Both the position numbers and the translations under genes were made by a program. Shown one piece after another: positions 36,906-48,245 of a stretch of DNA of 64,000 nt. This DNA comes from Haliotis asinina. Lineage: Eukaryota > Mollusca > Gastropoda > Lepetellida > Haliotidae. Location of the stretch: NCBI RefSeq assembly GCF_037392515.1, contig NC_090288.1, positions 3,837,501-3,901,500 on the forward strand, written 5' to 3'. Numbering within the stretch: the stretch's first letter is position 1; each line of letters begins with the position of its first letter. Below the pieces are notes generated by a model, which did no database searches, was not told the origin of the DNA, and saw nothing but the letters and a program-made list of their open reading frames with translations.

Positions 36906-37395
36906 TAAGAATTGTGGGGAGATTGAATGCTTGCCATTAAAACGGATTAAAGAATGGGATTTCTCGTTAACATTAACTGTCATGCCAGTTCACCGAAACA
37001 GAACAACATATACCGACAAACAACCATTGGGGTGCACATACAATGCTGTACATGATCAGATAAAAAGTGAAAATGGTATTTCAGTTAAATGCGATTTGTT
37101 TAATATAACGTATTTACGGTTTGTTATTCAAATCTGCCATATGGCCAGAAGATAAAAATTGTGGAGAGATTGAATGCTTGCCATTAAAACGGATTAAAGA
37201 ATCATGTGATTTCTCGTTAACATTAATTGCCATGCCAGTTCACCGAAACAGAACAATATATACCGACAAACAACCACTGAGGTGCACATACAATGCTGTA
37301 TATGATCAGATAAAAAGTGAAAATGGTATTTCATTTAAATGCGATTTGTTTGATATAAAGAATTTATGGTTTGTCATTCAGATCTCGAAATCAGT
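36906..37395 (+). repeat. 247-bp direct tandem duplication
   Basis: Two units about 247 bp apart ('gattgaatgcttgccattaa' at 36921 and 37168), roughly 90% identical. Each unit carries an open frame of about 80 codons (CGEIECLPLKRIKE ... MPVHRNRT ... CTYNAV.DQIKSENGIS) that survives a 3-bp indel. Most substitutions change the amino acid, so selection on protein is not evident. Family unknown. Confidence 0.9.
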
Positions 37396-37399
37396 TCAA

Positions 37400-39045
37400 A
37401 AACTGCTTGCTCGCGTTTGAGTGATGCCATATGTCCAATTTCATGGGTTCCGCCTTGCATGGATGCTTGTGTTGGTTGTAGGAATGAATAAAAGTTCCTT
37501 CAGCGCTACCAGATCAGTTCTGATTATGTATCAAACCTTATTAATTTTACATTTCTATCCTTTGAAAGTTGAACTAAACTTAATTTTGGCCTTGACTCAC
37601 AATAACTCTTTACATCTTTATGTTATGTTCACATTTTCTACGAAAACGCAAACCTCCATAATCAGTAGTTTGAGATATTTCCAGATGCATTGTCATGTAT
37701 CTCATGTATACGAACACATCTAATCGCAACTTTATCAACGTCCTGATCATTTCTAAATCGTATACGTAATGTGTTGGAAACGCAGATAAATATAACAAAA
37801 TTACAATAGCACTGAAATTACAATAGCACTAAGAGACGACTAAATGAATCATTCATGGTGATTCACTGAAGGCGTGGGGAATTGCTCATAATATCGACCA
37901 CTCGTTTGTCTCATTAAGGATCGACTACTGTCAGAGTGCTTTTTTGAAAAACTCACTTTATAGTATTACACATTCTGACATTTGAAACAAACAAGAAAAC
38001 AAACGTAAATCTCAATTAATATCTTGCATTTATGTTACCCGAACAAGGTAAACAGGGAAAACATATTGCTAAAAGTGGCATAATAATAACATCCACAAAT
38101 CCTAAATGCTCACTTACAGCTACACATGAATTAAATGTCATGGTCAGCACAGGAACCAGAGCCTTTCCCTTTCAATACCCCTGGGACATGACACGGAGTG
38201 TCTGTGGCCGCCCACCACAAGGGTGGCTGAACTGATCAAGGTGCTGCAAAGCGAGAGGCACATCCTCATGTTGCTGAGCCAGTTATACGCAGTATGTGTC
38301 TTCGAGCGAATGAAATGTTTTTTTGCAGCACGAGCACGTCTTTAGATCTTAGTGCGTAATAGCGGAATATATATAAACATTGATATTAAATAACACATCT
38401 TAATATTTTGGAAATTTTAAGATATTTCTCAGTGCCCCTTACGTTTTGGAATAGGATTCGTCCAAATTATTCTCCTCTCAGAAATTTCGTCTGATTATAA
38501 AAATTGTTCCGTCGTCTTCGTTTAAACAATGCTCAGAGCTCCCCACAACCAAACACCCACTCACGGAAACTTGTGTCACTTTTGTCTCAGAGTGTTTAGC
38601 TTGACTTTATGAGGCCAATATAGCTAATGGAATTTTTTGGTATAATTTCCTTCTGATCTGTATCAATTTCCCCTACATTATCTCTGACGCTGTAAATGAT
38701 ACATTGTTACACTGAAAATATGATCATTTCCGCTTCGCCATTTTGGCACGAACTGATCAATGCAGAACCAGCTAAGTGGACGAAATTCTTGAATTCGTGT
38801 CATTTTACAGTGATGTAAGGGGTTGAGTGGAAGCTATGTTTCCAAAACGATGTTGATGACGTCTCCCATCCAGCTGCCACGGTTTGCGATGTCTTCGTGT
38901 AATGGAGGAATCATGTACATTGTTGCAGGCTTTATCTCATGAGAGGGTTATCTCCGTTAGAAGGATTAAGGGGATGTCACCACAGTGAGCAAGAATCCGC
39001 TTACACCAAACCGCCGAAACTACGCAAGTGTAGTTTTAGCAATGT
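37400..39045. other. Unannotated spacer
   Basis: Short ORFs only; nothing recognised in about 1.6 kb. Confidence 0.4.
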
Positions 39046-39049
39046 TCTG

Positions 39050-39165
39050 GCTATATGGGGAAGATATGTGAATAATCAAATCAGGACCAGACAAACCAGT
39101 GATCAAATGCTCGAGCATCGAACCACGCAACTGGGATACGATTACACGTGTCAACCAACTCCGCG
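39050..39165 (-). mobile_element. SINE-1 fragment
   Basis: 'aatcaggaccagacaaacca', 'gatcaaatgctcgagcatcg' and 'cacgtgtcaaccaact' match the reverse-oriented centre of SINE-1. Confidence 0.7.
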
Positions 39166-39287
39166 TCCGTGCATCCGTATTTTGTCCCAAGCATACCTCA
39201 TAAACTATTTGTGATAACTTAACCAAACTTGGTTCAAATGTCAAAGATTTTCCCTGAGTTACACCCAAATATATGCATTATAATTAT

Positions 39288-39870
39288 TATGTTTTGCGGT
39301 TTCCATGGAAACATGACTGTGACTGATGAGGATATCATCATGTCCGTAGCAGAGCTTCCAAACTAGCGTCATCAAACATAATGATTATGTCAAGCATCCT
39401 CGCCTTTTGGAGATTAGACACAGATATGAATTTTCTGTTTTGCGGTTTTCATGGAAACATGAGGATCTTATCTTGTCCGAAGCAGATCTCCCAAATTTTA
39501 GCTTTATTAAACTTGGTACCCATGTTCTCCATGTTCACCATGATCCCTAGATGTGCCTTTTGGGGGTTACACCAGTGTGTGAATTTTGTTGTGTGATTTC
39601 CACACGTTTGACTTTGACAGAAATTGGCTGTGGTCTTTTCCGGAGCAGAACTTTAAAACTGTTCACTATATCTTCAGCAAACTTAACCAACCAACAGATA
39701 TAGGTCTGGTGGTACAGTGGTGCTTTAGGTAGGTTTTGATATCTGAATTTTTTTTTTTTTTGCATTTCCATTGCAAAGTTTGACCTCGACCTGATCTGGT
39801 GGTAGTGTTCTTTTCTGGAGCATGACTGTAAATCTTTATAATACTCACCTTCCATGATAATTAGTAGACA
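39288..39870. repeat. Degenerate repeat of about 150 bp, nearly 4 units
   Basis: Recurring blocks 'ttttgcggtttccatggaaa', 'cttgtccg[t/a]agcaga', 'aaacttgg' and 'ttttggagatta[g/c]ac..' at roughly 143-162 bp spacing, more diverged to the right. Poly-T at about 39749-39761. ORFs here are incidental. Confidence 0.65.
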
Positions 39871-40010
39871 TATTCATGAAGAGTAGTTTGCCTTTGCGGT
39901 GGATATTGGTGACTTTTGTCTTCTTGTATTACTAGTATTTGGGGCGGGGAAACTGACAATACCATCACACATAGTCTCACTGTGTAACAAGGCTACCATA
40001 CCAGGAGTTA

Positions 40011-40195
40011 GTGAGTTTGGCTTTTACGCCAATGTTAACATAATTCCACCAATGTCACGGTGGGGAACCCCAGCAATGGGTTTCACACACTGTGTGTCTG
40101 TGTGTGTGCGCGCGCGCGCGCGCACGTGGTGAATCGAACCCTGGTCTTAAGAGTGACGAACGAACACCTTAACCTCTAGACTATCCCATTGCTTC
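40011..40195 (-). mobile_element. tRNA-derived SINE (SINE-2)
   Basis: Minus orientation. The reverse complement opens with a tRNA-like head, including an A-box-like 'tagtctagaggttaaggtg' and a B box GGTTCGATTC. It ends in 'taaaagccaaactcac'-type tail sequence. The middle carries a CA/CG dinucleotide expansion (40088-40126). Confidence 0.75.
40093..40126. repeat. (TG)n(CG)n alternating purine-pyrimidine tract
   Basis: tgtctgtgtgtgtg followed by about 7 CG dinucleotides inside the SINE. Alternating CG/TG of this length is a classic Z-DNA-prone sequence. Confidence 0.85.
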
Positions 40196-40207
40196 ATCCT
40201 ATCAGTG

Positions 40208-40472
40208 ATAGATGGGTGAGTTTAGTTTTACGCCGCACTCAGCAATATTCCAGCTATATGGCGGCGGTCTGTAAATAATCGAATTTGGACCAGACAATCC
40301 AGTGATCAACAACATGAGCATCAATCTCCGCATGTGGGAACCGATGACATGTGTCAACCAAGTCAGCGAACCTGACCACGTTAGTCGCCTCTTACGACAT
40401 GCATAGTCGCATTTTATGGCAAGCATGGGTTGCTGAAGGCCTATTCTACGTACCCCGGGACCTTCACGGGTA
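40208..40472 (-). mobile_element. SINE-1, full length
   Basis: Reverse-oriented copy with tail 'gtgagtttagttttacgccg', 'gaccagacaatccagtgatc', 'ttagtcgcctcttacgacat' and head 'accccgggaccttcacggg'. It sits 13 bp from the SINE-2 copy, in the same orientation. Confidence 0.92.
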
Positions 40473-40800
40473 TCAGTGATAGAGACTAACAGTCCTTGCT
40501 TACTTCCTTTATTCATTCAGTCCAGTCTTATGTCCGTTTCATAACTTCGCTTTGTGTGACCCGACTGGGAATACGACACAGATCTTCCGCTCTTCGTCCC
40601 TGTGGACCACCACAGTGATGCAGATGTATTAAAAATGAGGTTTTGTAATTGTTTGATACAACAATGGATGATTTAAAACACATTTAACACTAAATAACAT
40701 ACATGAACGCAAAATTCTTGAACCCTTTCACTTTGAAAAGACATCGAGAGAGAATTGAACGTCACGTCATCAGTGTTCTAGTCCTATCACGAGGACATAA

Positions 40801-40929
40801 TATACTAAACAGTACAAGAAACGCAACTCTGTAATTTTGTCAGGTTCATAAATAGGAGACATAAATACAAACCCTTACTTTAAAGAGATTTCATGTTTGC
40901 AACTTGCGTTTCTTTTGCTGTTCAGTATA
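40801..40929. mobile_element. 129-bp MITE with mariner-type inverted repeats
   Basis: Ends tatactaaacagtacaagaa and ttcttttgctgttcagtata form about 26-bp inverted repeats (extended by acgcaa/ttgcgt), with TA at both borders. No coding capacity. Related ends are at 10357 and 20195. Confidence 0.85.
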
Positions 40930-41094
40930 TATACTATACGCGCAAAATCTAATAAAAGCGACAAATCTCCACACTGGTTTACTGAGGTCTCATCAGTGTT
41001 AAACTGTAATGAGTGCGGTGAAGAAATGATCTATCTCCAGCAGCTCAGTGTTATGGTATGGTCTCCAGACCGCGTGGCATGTTCTTCGCAATAT

Positions 41095-41705
<611 letters not shown>

Positions 41706-42700
41706 TATTCATGGTTGTTATTGCACGCAAATTCACAACAAGGAATGGTTTTAATTGCTAACTTGATAGCTTATTTTCCCAAATATAAATATGTGCGAAA
41801 CTTAAATTGATCTCAGTCAGAACCCATTAACCACGATGGTCCAGATGAGCCTTTATGCAGAATAAAAGTGTACCGGCTTCCGGACAAAAGCATTTTCCTT
41901 GGCTCAAGCTGGTCAAGTGCTAAAGAAGAACGATTCCTTATAAATAATTCCAAATGCTGATATGCTGCAACTTTAACGACCGGATGTATGGCATCTCCAA
42001 TTACCCTTCCTAACGGAATAGCAGAACATTCCACCCCCGTCCACATAAAACACTTTCTAACACTAAACCCCAAGGAAACAAAGTCGATGGCTGGTATCAA
42101 TTGATCTAGTGTGTCTCGACTAGAAATGTATCATATTTGAGAGGAGAATTTGCTAAGCGTCCGAATGGCTAAACATCCGTGAGAGTGAGTGAGTCTGCAA
42201 ACTCGACGATGGTTTGTCGACAAAAACGCGGCACTCTTGAAACTTCATTACTCGTGGACATAAACAAACAGGTTTGGGTTTCATAAAATGATTTGTTGAA
42301 GTGACGAGACTGTTATAAACACAGCACTGGATAAGGATCCATAGTGAGGAGGATATAGAATGTTGTAAGGCCAACGAGACATTAAAACAATCCAAAGCAA
42401 ACGACTTTCCAATCGAAATAGACATTCATATCGCTTCTTATGGCTTTTGTGGTGCTAAAGTTCTGAACATGGACTGTTAATTTTACAGACAGGCGTGACA
42501 AGAAGAGTAATGTTATTACTCGGAGAAACGTTGCTTTTCAAAAGCTTGTCTAAGCATTACCATTCAGCTGAGATTTAGCTGTTGGGAAGTAATCTCTTTA
42601 AAGCGGCAACATATAAGACCTTTAGGGCAACTTTCAAGAGACTCTCTGGTCACTTGTTGGGTATTGTCAGATTTGTGATGTCGTTACCTGTTCTGACGTG
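41706..42700. other. Unannotated spacer
   Basis: Two minus-strand ORFs (42100-41813 and 42425-42153) are motif-free and not supported by splice context good enough to call. Confidence 0.35.
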
Positions 42701-42703
42701 TGA

Positions 42704-42998
42704 TCCGTGAAACTCCGGGATAGAATAGGTCTGCAGCTACTCCTGCTTGTCACAATAGGCGACAATGCTTTTCGAAAGGGGCGACTAACGGATGTCATCG
42801 GTTCTCAGTTGCGCAGACCGATGCTCATGCTGTTGACCACTGGTTTAAAGGCCGCCGCCAAATAACTGGAATATTCCTGAGTGTGACGTAAAACTAAACT
42901 CACTCACTCACACTGCTTTGACGTGTAACGCACGATCCTATGTTTGTTCAGGTGGGCAATTGACTTGCGTTTGCAAATGTTGCGTACGAGAAGAGAAC
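42704..42998 (+). mobile_element. SINE-1 plus about 90 bp of shared flank
   Basis: Diverged SINE-1 (42704-42908). The next 90 bp ('actgctttgacgtgtaacgc', 'gatcctatgttt', 'acgagaagaga') recur after another SINE-1 copy at 57690-57778. Confidence 0.75.
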
Positions 42999-43689
42999 GT
43001 GCTCGAACACGATGTATCATCCGTATTTCATACTGATTTAAATATATACTCACATTGTGTGAACCGTGCCCTCGCTTCAACGTTTGCTAGCAATGTGTTA
43101 TGGGGGTAGAATGAACATATTTACGCCTCCCAACATGAAACTCACCGCGAATGACTTCCATGTCCCTCAAATTGTTCTTACACACGCAGCTCTTACACAC
43201 TTCTTACTCTTGTATACATGTTTGGCTACAATAATGATGATGCGAAGATAAATTATAACTCCCTCACTTAGTTCAGTTTGTGTGTTTAAAGGACGTGGAC
43301 TCTTTCATTACATCACATCCAGTCTAATCACGTCAACGGATCTACAATTGTTTGGCTGTATTCGTATAAACACATTCATTAGTGATTGAAGCCACTTGAG
43401 TCCAGCCACTTGAATCCAGCCATACAAGACATAGTGGACAAATGTCTTATGTGAGTGCATCACTTTGCCGGGTATCGACTTTAAAATCCTTTCGTTAGTC
43501 TACCAGTGTGTTCTCACCATATCCCCTGCCTAATTTCTGATGTTTCACCATTACAAGCCTTCAGACTCTGTTGTCTGTCTTTGCATATAAGTATGTATGG
43601 TATGAACGTGTCCCTTAGTGATCAGGAATTAGCGCTTTATAAATAACAGTATTATTATCAACGCCAAGACGGTTGTGTCAATGCCAGTC
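42999..43689. other. Unannotated spacer
   Basis: No gene or repeat recognised. Confidence 0.35.
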
Positions 43690-43800
43690 CTTCACAGACT
43701 ATCGGATCGGACGGTCAGACTCGCTGACTTGGATGACACATGTGATCGTATCCCAGTTGCGGAGATCGACTAGCATGCCGTTAATCACTTGATTGTCTGG
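43690..43800 (+). mobile_element. SINE-1 fragment
   Basis: 'gactcgctgacttggatgac' to 'gttaatcacttgattgtctg', centre of the repeat only. Confidence 0.75.
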
Positions 43801-43826
43801 ATTGTATTGCGAAATTACTTCAAACC

Positions 43827-43858
43827 TCTCTCTCTGTCTGTCTCTGTCTGTCTCTGTC

Positions 43859-43909
<51 letters not shown>
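43827..43909. repeat. (CT)n / (CTGT)n microsatellite
   Basis: Compound ctctct/ctgtctgt tract. The Glu-Arg and Leu-Ser ORFs through it are artefacts. Confidence 0.97.
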
Positions 43910-43912
<3 letters not shown>

Positions 43913-44760
43913 CTTCATGTGTATAATGAAAACTGTTTATTAGTTTCGTATATCAAGCCTGCAGAGTCGGAATTCTAATTCTGGATTATTTCGCAACAAG
44001 AGCAATCCCAGACAACAGAAGAAGTCTTGTCATTTTCGAGACATACCTTTATTAAATTGGGAAAGTATTTTCAGCAAGCCCCCCACTGAGTAATCAATAA
44101 ACTGCCTCCTAAAACATCTACCTTGTCACCAGCTCAATGAGATTTCCGACAGAATAGATCTGGCTGTGTCATATACCTGTCAAAGGCACGGCTAAATGTT
44201 AACAGGAGTGCTTGAATTGTGTCTGAGCATGGATGGGACATATATACGTCCTTTCACTTTGTCATTAACTGAGAATGTTTGTGTCTGTCGCCTACAGTAA
44301 AAAGGCTCAACCACTGGATCATTGCGTGTGAGCATAAGATGCTTTGGACACAAATCACTGTGCCCCCTAAATGATATCTATGTCACTAGCTATCCTTTCC
44401 ACCACCAGTCCCTGTCGGGTGTAACGGTCACGGTACATGCATTTCTTTAATGACAATTTAATAGTTTGACCACCCTATGATCATACGCCATTATGAACAA
44501 CTGGCATTGTTCTTGGTGACAATGATTGTGACTGGTATTTCATAGAAAAAGCCCCGATTGGTCATGGAGAGAGGGGTAATGGTTGTCGAGGTGAATAAAC
44601 AATGCCTATCAGATCAAAGCTGTGGATGAACTTTGCTTCCTGGTCGCCGTTTTCCGTTTTTGCAACAGTTGAAACAAACCTAGGAGATTTTGAATATGTA
44701 TAACAATATATTGCTGATGAATTTTATGTCCAGTCTGACATATGTTTTATATGAAAGATT
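43910..44760. other. Unannotated spacer
   Basis: Nothing recognised. Confidence 0.35.
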
Positions 44761-44764
44761 GAGC

Positions 44765-44870
44765 CTAATCAGGGATTCAAACCGGCCACGCGTGTTGAGG
44801 CAGCTAATCACCAGGACTTATCCGCAGCGATATAATCCACTGAGCCATGACCACTTCTACAACAAAGGAA
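44765..44870 (-). mobile_element. tRNA-like SINE head
   Basis: The reverse complement has A-box-like 'tggctcagtggattatatcg' and B-box-like ggtttgaatcc spaced as in a tRNA with a long variable arm. No intact acceptor stem, so a SINE relic or tRNA pseudogene. Confidence 0.45.
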
Positions 44871-45039
44871 GATTTCATGTCAGGATTGCTTGTGATGGAC
44901 TGATACAGATAGTGCTGTAATAATGATAATCTTTGTGTGTACGTGTTTCACGTAGCCACCAAATTCTGAACATGAGCTTGTCGGTCGAATAACAATAACA
45001 GCAAAACAATCAACTTACTAAAGACTCTCTGACTTGTCA

Positions 45040-45140
45040 TCGTATCACAGTTGGTTACTGAATTGTCGCGTCCAGACTCGATTGTTTCCAGATCGCCACC
45101 ATATAGCTTGAAAATTGCTGAGTGCGGCGTCAAACAACAA
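45040..45140 (+). mobile_element. SINE-1 3' fragment
   Basis: 'cgcgtccagactcgattgtt', 'atagcttgaaaattgctgag', 'tgcggcgtcaaac'. Confidence 0.65.
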
Positions 45141-46030
45141 ACTAGCCACAAGCTAACCAACCAACGAATGGGTTGTTTATCGCAACCCAGAAACACTATT
45201 TATGTTTAAAACATACGAGATTACACATAGGAGAAAGTTACAATACATCATCACAAACTACAAACATGTTCACCCTCAAACAGTAGTCCGAATATCGCAT
45301 GCTGACAAACCACATTTGACAATCAAAAATCCCTATTTCGAACAGTTTCTTGTGTGACATTCCGAATTAATGTCAAGGTACTTTGACAAAGAAAACGATG
45401 GCAGATGCGATTAATACTTGAAAGATGTCTTGTCAAACATGAAAAGAAAGGAAATCAGTCTTAATGTGATGAAACAGAGATCTTTCTCATGCACAGCTTT
45501 CAGTCGACGGGTTTCACGCCAGGCATGTCCCCTGCTCATGGGTTATATTGGCTGGAAATGACAGTTGCAAGTGGTTCTCATTATCAAGCAGTAAATGAGA
45601 AAGCTGTATTACTACAGAGTGGGCAAAAACGAATGTTTTTGTCCACACCCTGCCTTCTGCCTGTATTTTGCATAATATCGAGTTCTCCAATTCTACACAA
45701 GGTAAGCATGTGTGAGTATTCTTTACGTAAACTGCTTAGGTATAGCTCAGAAAAGAGTGACACTTTGAACTCGGCATGAAAAGTTGAAACAGTTTGACAC
45801 CTCAGATTACCATGTTTGTGTATAACAATCTTTAACCCTACTCGTAAATTCAAACATAAAGGAATCCACATCACCAACACCTTGGCATTGTCACACTATT
45901 CCAAAAACCTAGAGAATACAATAAATACTAAATATGAGTAACCCAACATTCTCTACCAGCTGCATCTAAACCTGCTAACATGTTGTTACACTGTTGGGGG
46001 TACCTGTTTTGAGACATGTATAAGATAGGC
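45141..46030. other. Spacer with one possible exon
   Basis: A plus-strand frame at 45489-45690 reads GLYWLEMTVASGSHYQAVNE and KAVLLQS and ends at a good donor (cacaag|gtaagc). It vaguely recalls a MAM-type domain but lacks its Cys/Trp landmarks. The rest is unannotated. Confidence 0.2.
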
Positions 46031-46269
46031 AGGCACCCGTGGCAAGCCACCTCCTCGTGGTGGGTGCTGGGTAATGCCAACCCCGCGTATGGACCCGGGT
46101 CATCTAGTGTCCATAGCACCCCATTGCTGGTCGCAAGGAGCGACCGAATTGGGCAACCTGTTTGCCGTGGCTTCGTCCCGTGTCGGTGGACTGAACCCTT
46201 TGGCTCCTATTGCTCAACACACCACCTTGGCCCTTACTTCACATAGACAGGTGGTAGACCACGCTTTAG

Positions 46270-46878
46270 CGTAATTGAGACTCTGGATACGACACCATTG
46301 AAATTGATACCCTTTTGCGGTATTGTGGGTGAAGTAAAAAACATCAGACGCATGCGTTCAGGTGCTCTACTTGTTGAATGTAGTAAACGGCAGCAAGCCA
46401 CGAACCTGATGGCGACTGAATCGTTTGTTAACATTCCTGTGTCGGTCTCAGCAAACACAACCTTGAATACCAGTAAAGGAATAGTGCGAGACCTTGATCA
46501 CTTGTTTGCTGACATGACAAAATTCGATATCGTGTCAGAGATGAAGGATCAAGGAGTCACTTACGTTAAACGATTCACAACTCGTAGAAATAATGAAACC
46601 CTTCAAACAAACACATACCTGTTTTCCTTTTCGTGCCCTGTTGCTCCAGAATCAATAAAGGCTGGCTACTGCAACTACAATGTGAATACTTACATTCCTA
46701 ATCCTTTAAGATGCTTTAAATGCCCAAGATACGGTCATGGTGTCAATACATGTAAATCATCTGTAACATGTGCTCACTGAAGTGAGAAAACTCAGACGAC
46801 GGATGACTGCAACAATTGTGAAGGAAATCACTCATCTTTTTCTAAGAAGTGTCCCATTTGGAAACAGCAAATGGAAAA
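46270..46878 (+). pseudogene. LINE copy 2 ORF1, truncated
   Basis: Homologous to copy 1 ORF1: GIVGEVKNIRRMRSGALLVE, SKGIVRDLDHLFADMT, DQGVTYVKRF, then knuckle CFKCPRYGHGVNTC. A TGA at 46778 breaks the second knuckle (CAH-stop-SEKTQTTDDC), and the third reads CNNCEGNHSSFSKKC. Homology stops at about 46878, so the protein tail is missing. Confidence 0.8.
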
Positions 46879-47286
46879 TGGAGGTGTGCACTCTCTCGTT
46901 ATACTAAAAATTGCACGTGGGTTTCGTGCACAAGCAACAAAACTAAGTTTTGGAAAACTTCGTTTGTAAAGCATGATTTTGAAATTTTGCATTTCTACAC
47001 TATGTTTTCAGTGTCTGTGAAGAAAGGAAATGTCGTATTTTGCTTTATTCAAAATTAAACTTTTAATTTTAATCAACAATGTTAGGGGTCAAATTTCATT
47101 TTTTGGACGTGAGTGTATTTGGTCCATTTCTTAGGGTCGTCCAGAGAGGGTATCCAGTATCTCCTGTTCATTGTTTCTGCTCACACAGCAGTTGTAGATG
47201 AAGTGTCACTATCACGGGTCCACGGCTAAATGAAGCTAGATTGCCCTTATAGTATTTTATATAGAACTCCCCATGTGTTCCAAAAG

Positions 47287-47358
47287 GAGCAGAGTGTGGT
47301 TTCGATCCATGGTCCTCTGGATCATGAGCCCAGTGCCCTTCCACTGCGCCACTCTGCT
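47287..47358 (-). tRNA. Initiator-Met-tRNA-like sequence (probably pseudogene)
   Basis: The 72-nt minus-strand sequence keeps the animal initiator tRNA layout: a perfect 7-bp acceptor stem (AGCAGAG/CTCTGCT), a GCGCAGTGGAA D-loop region, anticodon loop CTCATGA with CAT, and ATCGAAA in the T loop. The D stem has one mismatch and the outer T stem two (CATGG/CCACA), and the discriminator is C. A degraded tRNA or tRNA-derived repeat head is more likely than a working gene. Confidence 0.6.
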
Positions 47359-47637
47359 GTACTTGCATCTGCTTTTGTTTTGTTAGGACATTTATATGAA
47401 CCAATGACAACCAAATAGTCACAGATATATTCAGTCCATCTCCTAAACATGTAAATCCACATGACTACCCCAACGGGCCATCTCTTTCTGAGGTACTCCC
47501 ACCAGGGTCAAATAGGGACAGTCTGGGGACCACTTTTCATGTTCACTCCAAGCATTATCCTCTATGTCCCAGTTCTTGAGAATGACATCATATTGAACAC
47601 ACTAAAAATCTGTTTTCATGAAGCCGTTTGCACCACT

Positions 47638-48001
47638 TCATTCAGAATGAGGTCGGGGGATGATTGTTCTGAAACAAAAGAATAAAAAACCAACATGAGT
47701 CAGTGACTCTGTAGCGGGCTTCACGCTCTCCATGCTTAGGGGGGTCTAAGACAGCTCTCTTAGTCTTAAGACTTGTAGACCTGAGACTTCTAGGCGACCT
47801 CTACACAGGTCAGAGTGTAACTCAGTAAGTAAACCGTACTTACGTGGAGCTATGAAGGGAGTCCCTTTTCCTGATGGGTGTCCCCTTTTCCTCCTCCTCC
47901 CTGTTTGGGGTTCCAGTGTCGACCACCTCTTCTACTCTCTGTATCGCTTGCGCGAGGCCAGAATAATTCTTCCTCAGGGTACCCCGGTGAGTAGATTCCA
48001 T
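47638..48001 (-). CDS. Hypothetical two-exon small ORF with TATA promoter
   Basis: Exon 1 (48001-47844) opens with ATG and encodes 52 residues plus two bases (MESTHRGTLRKNYSGLAQAI..., acidic EEEE centre, basic end), closing at donor gtaagt. A T-rich acceptor (ttcttttgtttcag) opens a short second exon at 47668 that would stop at 47638. TATATAAAA lies about 80 bp upstream. This resembles the 5' end of a retroelement or small gene caught in the LINE. No family recognised, and the exon 2 assignment is tentative. Confidence 0.3.
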
Positions 48002-48082
48002 TTTCAACAGGGAGAGTGAGAGACCTGGATGTCGTCTGAGTATTCAGGAATGAAACTGATGCCTAATCCAAAATGAAAGGGG

Positions 48083-48091
48083 TTTTATATA
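48083..48091 (-). promoter_or_regulatory. TATA box upstream of the small minus-strand ORF
   Basis: TATATAAAA on the minus strand, about 82 bp before the ATG at 48001. Confidence 0.4.
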
Positions 48092-48245
48092 GGTAAGACA
48101 TGAAACCGGATGAAACCAGTTGATCTGTCTGTATGGTTGCAATGCGTCTGACCTAAAAATACACCCATGACTGTGAGGACCGCGCAGGTGTTTGATGAGG
48201 TCAGAACCAACATGGCGGATTTTTCTGCTATTTCACCATATATCC

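Larger units (their letters stand above)
46880..48245. other. Foreign segment replacing the middle of LINE copy 2
   Basis: No similarity to the equivalent part of copy 1. It holds an initiator-tRNA-like sequence and a minus-strand promoter with a small spliced ORF. It could be an insertion with accompanying deletion, or a recombination product. Confidence 0.6.

Noticed and set aside
39020..40516. Minus-strand ORFs of 82-104 codons
   Set aside because: They read through SINE-1 copies (39050-39165, 40208-40472), not genes.
41813..42425. Two minus-strand ORFs of 90-95 codons
   Set aside because: No recognisable motif and not clearly joined by splice sites; left as spacer.
43699..43978. Glu/Arg- and Leu/Ser-rich ORFs
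   Set aside because: Translation of the (CT)n tract, open on both strands.
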